Assembly (NCBI GenBank): GCA_021030905.1
Contig: JAGFMI010000012.1
Span: forward strand, 372,001-436,000
Length of the DNA stretch: 64,000 bases
DNA from: Pyrenula massariospora
Taxonomy: Eukaryota; Ascomycota; Eurotiomycetes; Pyrenulales; Pyrenulaceae
Direction of reading: 5' to 3'
Made by a program: the position numbers and the translations under genes. The notes under the pieces are model-generated. The model saw only the letters and a list, made by a program, of their open reading frames with translations, was not told the origin of the DNA and searched no databases. Within the stretch, counting starts at the first letter, position 1. Each line of letters opens with the position of its first letter. Of the stretch, positions 59,158-64,000 are shown in pieces.

Positions 59158-61113
59158 TCAACTTTCAGCGTTACCATTAGACAGCTCATTCGAAGCCGCA
59201 CCCCTCAATAATTCCAAAATTCTGTCATGATCTTTACTTCTGGGCGCGCTTGTCAAGCGCCCTGCATCAAGAAATGCCTCAAGATCATGTTGATAAGGTT
59301 GAAGAAACGACGCGTGTGTGTGAGTAAGGTGTTGTCGTAATTGATCTCTACAATTGGTGTCCTCCGAGTAGCGGCAGGAGTCCTTGTCCACGCACTCCAG
59401 AAATGGACAATAGTACTCGACGTCAGTAGCAAAGCCCTCCCAGCGTTCCGTCAGTGCGCGGCGTCGCCGCTTTTTGACGAGATATTCTGCGCATTCGTCG
59501 AGGTCCTTTTGAGTTTCGTCTAAGTCAAGGTATTTTTGGGTAAGGTCATGAATTTTCTGCAAAGTACCTTCGCCAGAGTAAGCGGGTCGCCAGTCGTCGA
59601 GAGCAATAGGTCCGAGACCTTCCTCGACATTGAATCTACGGCCCTTTGTCTTGTTAGCCTTGCAAAGGGCGAACCAACGATTGTTAGTGTCTTCGGTTTC
59701 AACAGAAAGATCTTTGAGCATTTGGTGTATTTCGAGGTACTTTTTCAGAAATTGCCTTCGGGGCATCTTGTCAACCCGGTCTTTGGTGAATACTTTTTTC
59801 TTCTGGCCCTTTTCCATCTTTGGAGTCTTCACGTCCTCATTCTCCTTGATCCCAGTTCCAATGCTTACAAAGAGCTCCGGGGCGTAGTTTTCTTTGTGGT
59901 GTATCTCTGAAAATGCATGGACGGCTGGATTGTTGGCTCCAAAAGCCCCGTCAATGAATTTGTCGCCTGCAATTTTTATCGATTCAAAAAAAAATAGGCG
60001 CGGCAGTTGTAGCACGTGCGACTTGCCAAAGAGGTTCACGGTGAGCCTTAGAAGGATTCATGTGTCTAAATTTATTTTTCTGCTTCATGATACATTCTTT
60101 GTGATCATAGGTCCGCCATAGGTGAGGTGTGGTAACCTTTTTCCGTTTATCGTGGCGAGTAGAAAATACAATCCTAGAAGTGCTTAGTATTTGCAAACAG
60201 GGTCTGATGAACAAGACTTACGTCCGCGTCTTATAGTCTGGTGACTCAAAAGGCTCATACTTTGCCTTTTCATCGGCCTTTTGATCTGCTATTTCTGGAT
60301 CTTGTTGCTTTATTCTGTCATATATGACCGTCAAGATTGCGCGACGGATTTTCCTCGAAGGGTACTTGGCTCTTGGGAGCCAGAGAAAAGATCGCTCATG
60401 CCACCATCGAGCTTGTCCAAAGACTGCATTTCCAAAAGCTACATACTTGGCCAAAGCTTCATCTGTACTCATACGTAAGCGGCCCAACATGATAGCAGAC
60501 AATCTGCGAACGCGTTAGTAAAGCACATCTTCGTAAGGTGATCCTTTACCCTCCGGTAGAAGTTCCAGTGATATAGTCGAAGTAGTGGCAAGGAAGGAAG
60601 ACTGCAGGCTTCTCGACCGAGTTTGTCTCCGTCGATGCCGTAGACACCTTTTCCATCCAGGGATAATCACTGCTTTCTTTGATATCTCCAGAGAGTCTCT
60701 CCTCTATTTCCCGAATTTTAGCCATCAAGCATTGCAAAATCAAGAGGCTAGAATAGCCGCGAACACCTCCACCATCTGCGATATAGCATTTTGCTTAGCT
60801 CTATAAACGCTCGTGACTTGAATAGATGCGACTCACCGAAAGCAAGAACGGTTTTCTTTGCCCATGGGCCATGTTCATAAGCATCAGATATATCCACATA
60901 ACTTCGAAGTGGACCATGGAATGTAGACAACCCATTTGGTGAGGAAATTGATGGTCCTGCGCCAGGTTCTTGAGGTGGTTGGATTTGACTCGCGTTATGC
61001 GCACTATCGTCAGTCGTTATTTCATTTTGTCGAACTAGAGATTGAGAAGCGTTTATTTGTTGTGAATGTCGTTCCTTGATTCCGATATCGTCATCTGAAA
61101 CGGTTTTGCTCAT
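59158..61113 (-). CDS. Patatin-like phospholipase with C-terminal Cys/His region; apparent frameshift
   Basis: Exons: complement(59158..60173, 60222..60503, 60550..60775, 60837..61113); about 599 aa if continuous. Introns are 48, 46 and 61 nt. Patatin signatures are LAFDGGGVRGYSSLLIL (oxyanion hole, across intron 1), the nucleophile elbow TGTSTGGLSAIM (across intron 2) and FIDGAFGANNP (catalytic Asp). Between ATTAAPIFF and ESIKIAG an A9 run on the plus strand (59986-59994) puts the two halves one base out of frame; a run of eight would be in frame. The C-terminus has a C2H2-like pattern (YYCPFLEC...C...H...H, in the last 90 residues). Known patatin relatives are phospholipases A2 or acyl hydrolases, and in fungi the domain also occurs as an effector of NLR-like proteins; this one is free-standing. 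Confidence 0.85.
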
Positions 61114-62234
61114 TGCGATCTAACTTCGTTTTTGTCTACAGTAATCCAGAAGAAATGGTCATTGCTGAAATTGCGAGTAGCTGATGCGTGATACCAAACA
61201 CCAGCAGATGCAACCACTTGGCTGAGATTTCAGCATGACGGAAAACGTTTGCGCTTTAAATTCCTCACTCATTGGTTGAGCCGGAAGAGGTTGATGATCG
61301 AAATTTAAGGGTGACGGGCCGTTACTAGGACATGAAGCTTAGAAGTCGTCTTCTCACCAATAAAGGTAGCGATCGACGATGCCAGCTGAGGCTCTTGGTG
61401 GGTGTCAGAGATACCAGGTGATGAATTTCAACCTGTGCCTTCAAATGAGAGCAAGGCATTTCAGCCATGTTGCAGATGCTCTGCTCGCTGTTCATAGGGG
61501 CAAGTGCCATCGTAACGGCGGCTGAGAGCGGTTGTCAATTTGAGAAGGGTGTCATCCATCCCACCTTGTAGAAAGGCAACGGCAAAGAAGGCAACGGCAA
61601 GATGGCCACGGCAGATTGGTAAGAATTTCAGCGACACGGCTGGGGCGATACTAACTAAAGAAAGAGGTGCACCGATTGCCCCTCATCCAACCAACAACGC
61701 TATTATTCAACCTGCTAAAACGCCGCGGGATATGTGTAGCACAAAAAGTAATCATCAGGGACAAAAAGCAACCACGAAGCGCAGCCTCGCAGCCATGTCT
61801 TCCGTGTGGAGGGCTGCGCCTCCACTAGAGCGTTCTCAAAGATACGGCCCATCGCAAATTACACCAGCTTAAAATTTGCATCGACTTGAACCTCAGAAAA
61901 AACCTGCTATCTTGCACAATTCGCGCAAAGCAGCGTCGTGTGACTTTAAGGCCTTTCTAGACGCAAGTGATGAGAGCGGGAAACGGCGAAGATGCTGAAT
62001 TTACGAAAGCCGCATGCTGCAGTTCCTCGATGAGGCTCGGAAATCGGCACGAGACACATCCGGTATCAGGCGTACATCAAGCCTCAAAAAGCCCCCTCTG
62101 ACTACTATATTAGAGAGAAATCTGATCTCCTAAGATCTTTGCTGAAACCATTTCTTCCTCACCGCTTTATCGACTTGTTTGAACTTCTATTGACTGAATT
62201 GCACAACCATTACCCTTCCTGTTACATAGGTCCT
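61114..62234. other. Intergenic
   Basis: 1.1 kb upstream of the patatin gene. A short imperfect repeat AAGGCAACGGCAA occurs twice near 61570-61600. No supported gene. Confidence 0.5.
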
Positions 62235-62668
62235 ATGCCCGGTCACCGCTCTGCAGAGCCCTCCACCACCCACCGGAGCAATAGTTGGCGCCTAAAGAAA
62301 CTGAACTCGAAGGTCGCGGTCCTTGACGCGAAGGATCTTCAACTTACAACGCTCGAGAAGGATGCCGCTGAACGTAAGTCACATCATTATCATTGTACTC
62401 GCAAGAGAAGGTGAAGATAAAGACGCCTTTTCTTGCTATAATATCACACGAACGTTACTTACACCTAGAATCATGGGACATAGAAAAACCGCACACCATA
62501 ATTAATTTGCCTCGCTGGAAGAATAAGGTCCCTGTGTATCTTTCGGAGGATGCACGGAGTTCAAGTAGCGACTGGGTCGCCACTGTTCACTTACAACGCC
62601 TAGGTTTAGGCTATAATATTCAGAGGCATTTTGGGGCGGGAGAACAGTTATATGTTTGGACATGTTGA
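62235..62668 (+). CDS. Doubtful small two-exon gene
   Basis: ATG at 62235 followed by 46 codons. A GTAAGT donor at 62374 and a CAAG acceptor at 62405 would join a second exon (62406..62668) in frame to give 133 aa. The implied intron is only 32 nt, shorter than any other in the window, which argues against it. The protein (MPGHRSAEPSTTHR... to ...GAGEQLYVWTC) shows no known motif. It may be chance or a decayed gene. Confidence 0.2.
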
Positions 62669-63786
62669 AGATGTAATCGCTTTCGCGTTTTGGAGAACTG
62701 TGATTAGTGCAGAAATGGAATTTTCAGGCTTTTTTCAACATATTATCACCAAATCTTGTTTTGGAATTAGGTTCTCTTCCCTACAATGAAACACGCACGT
62801 CAGCTTCTGCTATTTAATTCAATGGAGCGAGTCTTGAGGAATGGTGAAGTTATGCTGTCGTTTACAATGTCATTATGTGAATTCGACATTTCGATAAGCG
62901 TGGTCTATGACAAAGTAACAACGACTAGATACATATCGCTAACAGCGTAGATGACTACGTTGGTATATTTAGCCATAAATCCATACTAGGGTCAGCGAGG
63001 AGGTCAATAATATCGTCGAAGGCATAGAATACAATAAGTCTAGCACTAATTTGGATAGATGTCGATCGCGAGACTTTGCTGGGTCAACAACGAAGTTCGT
63101 AAGGTCAACTGAAGGAAACTTATCCTCGAGTAAATAGCCATAGGCTTACAATAACTACCTAGCCAGATACTAGAAGTGACAATGTCGAATTGCAATATGT
63201 TTTTGACACATATCACTCGACACTACTATCGGGTCTTGAAACCTAGTGGCAAAGCTTTTAAAGATGCAACAAGTCGTACAAGATGATGCGTGAGACAAGC
63301 ATCAGGTTGGATGATCTATAAACCTGCACAAAGACGTTACTTAGCCTTGAAAATCGATCTTACTCGGAATTGAGCTGGATTAGAAAGGCCAAATCAAGCA
63401 AAGACGCAGTTTCAGAGATGCATGTCGACAGACCACCTTGCTTCAGAAGAAGGTAGCGGCGATCGTACTCGGGCAAGCCCATTTTAGAAAGATGGAAATT
63501 ACAATCCCAACGACTTTGCCGCTGATATCGTTTGTTCTTGACATCGATTGAGCTTCTCTCGCACTTGCTTTCGGATCACTATGAATTGGACACCGACCAT
63601 TGCTGAAAATAGCCGTAGATCGTTTTGTGCATGGCGACCGTTTAAGTTCGACTTCGAAGCTTCTCCAAATTATAGTACGTACATCTAGAATCTCTGAATC
63701 TCAGACTATATGCTTCTATACATCCTTTTCACCAACTTTTCGAACAATTGTAATCCCTGCAAGGACCTCCGTCGTCATTATTTGAT
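62669..63786. other. Intergenic, AT-rich
   Basis: Mostly AT-rich with short frames. Nothing supported. Confidence 0.5.
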
Positions 63787-64000
63787 CTAAGCAAGCACCT
63801 TCATCAGCTTAAGGTCAGCGGCCGCACATCTCTTGCTTTGGTTCTTCTTCGCCTTCTCGGTATCACTTTCACATATATTCTTATCTGCAGTATCATCTTC
63901 ATCTTTCTTCAAAACAGCGGTATTATCCTCCCTAACTGTGGTCGTAGTCCTTTTGCTGTGGCAGCTGAGCTTTACCGCTCCACTAATCAGCTCCTTGCTG
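63787..64000 (-). CDS. 3' end of a gene running off the right edge (partial)
   Basis: An open minus-strand frame of about 71 codons from the window edge to a TAG at 63789-63787. The encoded tail is hydrophilic, rich in Lys, Asp and Thr (VREDNTAVLKKDEDDTADK, then EKAKKNQSKR) and ends DLKLMKVLA. The composition looks coding and like a disordered, possibly nuclear, C-terminus. The family cannot be named from this piece. Confidence 0.45.
   Translation of the reverse strand, partial: SKELISGAVKLSCHSKRTTTTVREDNTAVLKKDEDDTADKNICESDTEKAKKNQSKRCAAADLKLMKVLA

Overview
The window is nuclear DNA of a filamentous ascomycete (Pezizomycotina). The evidence is the many short introns (about 44-125 nt) with GT...AG ends and CTAAC/CTGAC-like branch sites, and protein families typical of these fungi: KatG, sugar porters, DUF2235, Zn2Cys6 regulators, CFEM-like and yapsin-like surface proteins, FAS1, GH78 and a fungal KamA-like radical SAM protein. 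The class cannot be fixed by eye. No rRNA, tRNA, CRISPR array, retroelement or virus-like element was recognised.

Left part (0-36 kb). Mostly unrelated housekeeping and surface genes: a conserved fungal protein of unknown function (minus), catalase-peroxidase katG, the ribosome-biogenesis factor Cms1, a gene-poor 4.9 kb stretch with diverged repeats, a four-exon MFS sugar porter with a TATA box and four CreA-type sites upstream, two unknown membrane proteins, a secreted CFEM-like GPI protein, a yapsin-like aspartic protease, a possible 131-aa orphan, a 4.5 kb gene-poor stretch, a FAS1 membrane protein, a two-Myb telobox protein of the Teb1/Tay1 type, and a five-exon DUF2235 hydrolase.

Right part (36-57 kb). 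A metabolic block: APC-type permease, Zn2Cys6 transcription factor, MFS transporter, PhyH-type Fe/2OG dioxygenase, divergently transcribed FAD monooxygenase, secreted GH78-type alpha-L-rhamnosidase, KamA-like radical SAM protein and an isopenicillin-N-synthase-like Fe/2OG oxygenase. The promoters of MFS, PhyH/FMO and GH78 share a CGG-N2-CGG element, which suggests a TF-controlled cluster that may cleave and oxidise a rhamnosylated plant compound. This is inference. Beyond it lie a patatin-like phospholipase with a one-base anomaly in an A9 run, one doubtful small gene, and the 3' end of a gene running off the right edge.

Two window-wide patterns stand out. Small imperfect fold-backs with a common core occur in intergenic DNA at 13.9, 22.7 and 23.9 kb. 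Several coding regions switch abruptly from C-rich to G-rich on the coding strand (Cms1, protease, Myb protein, KamA-like protein).
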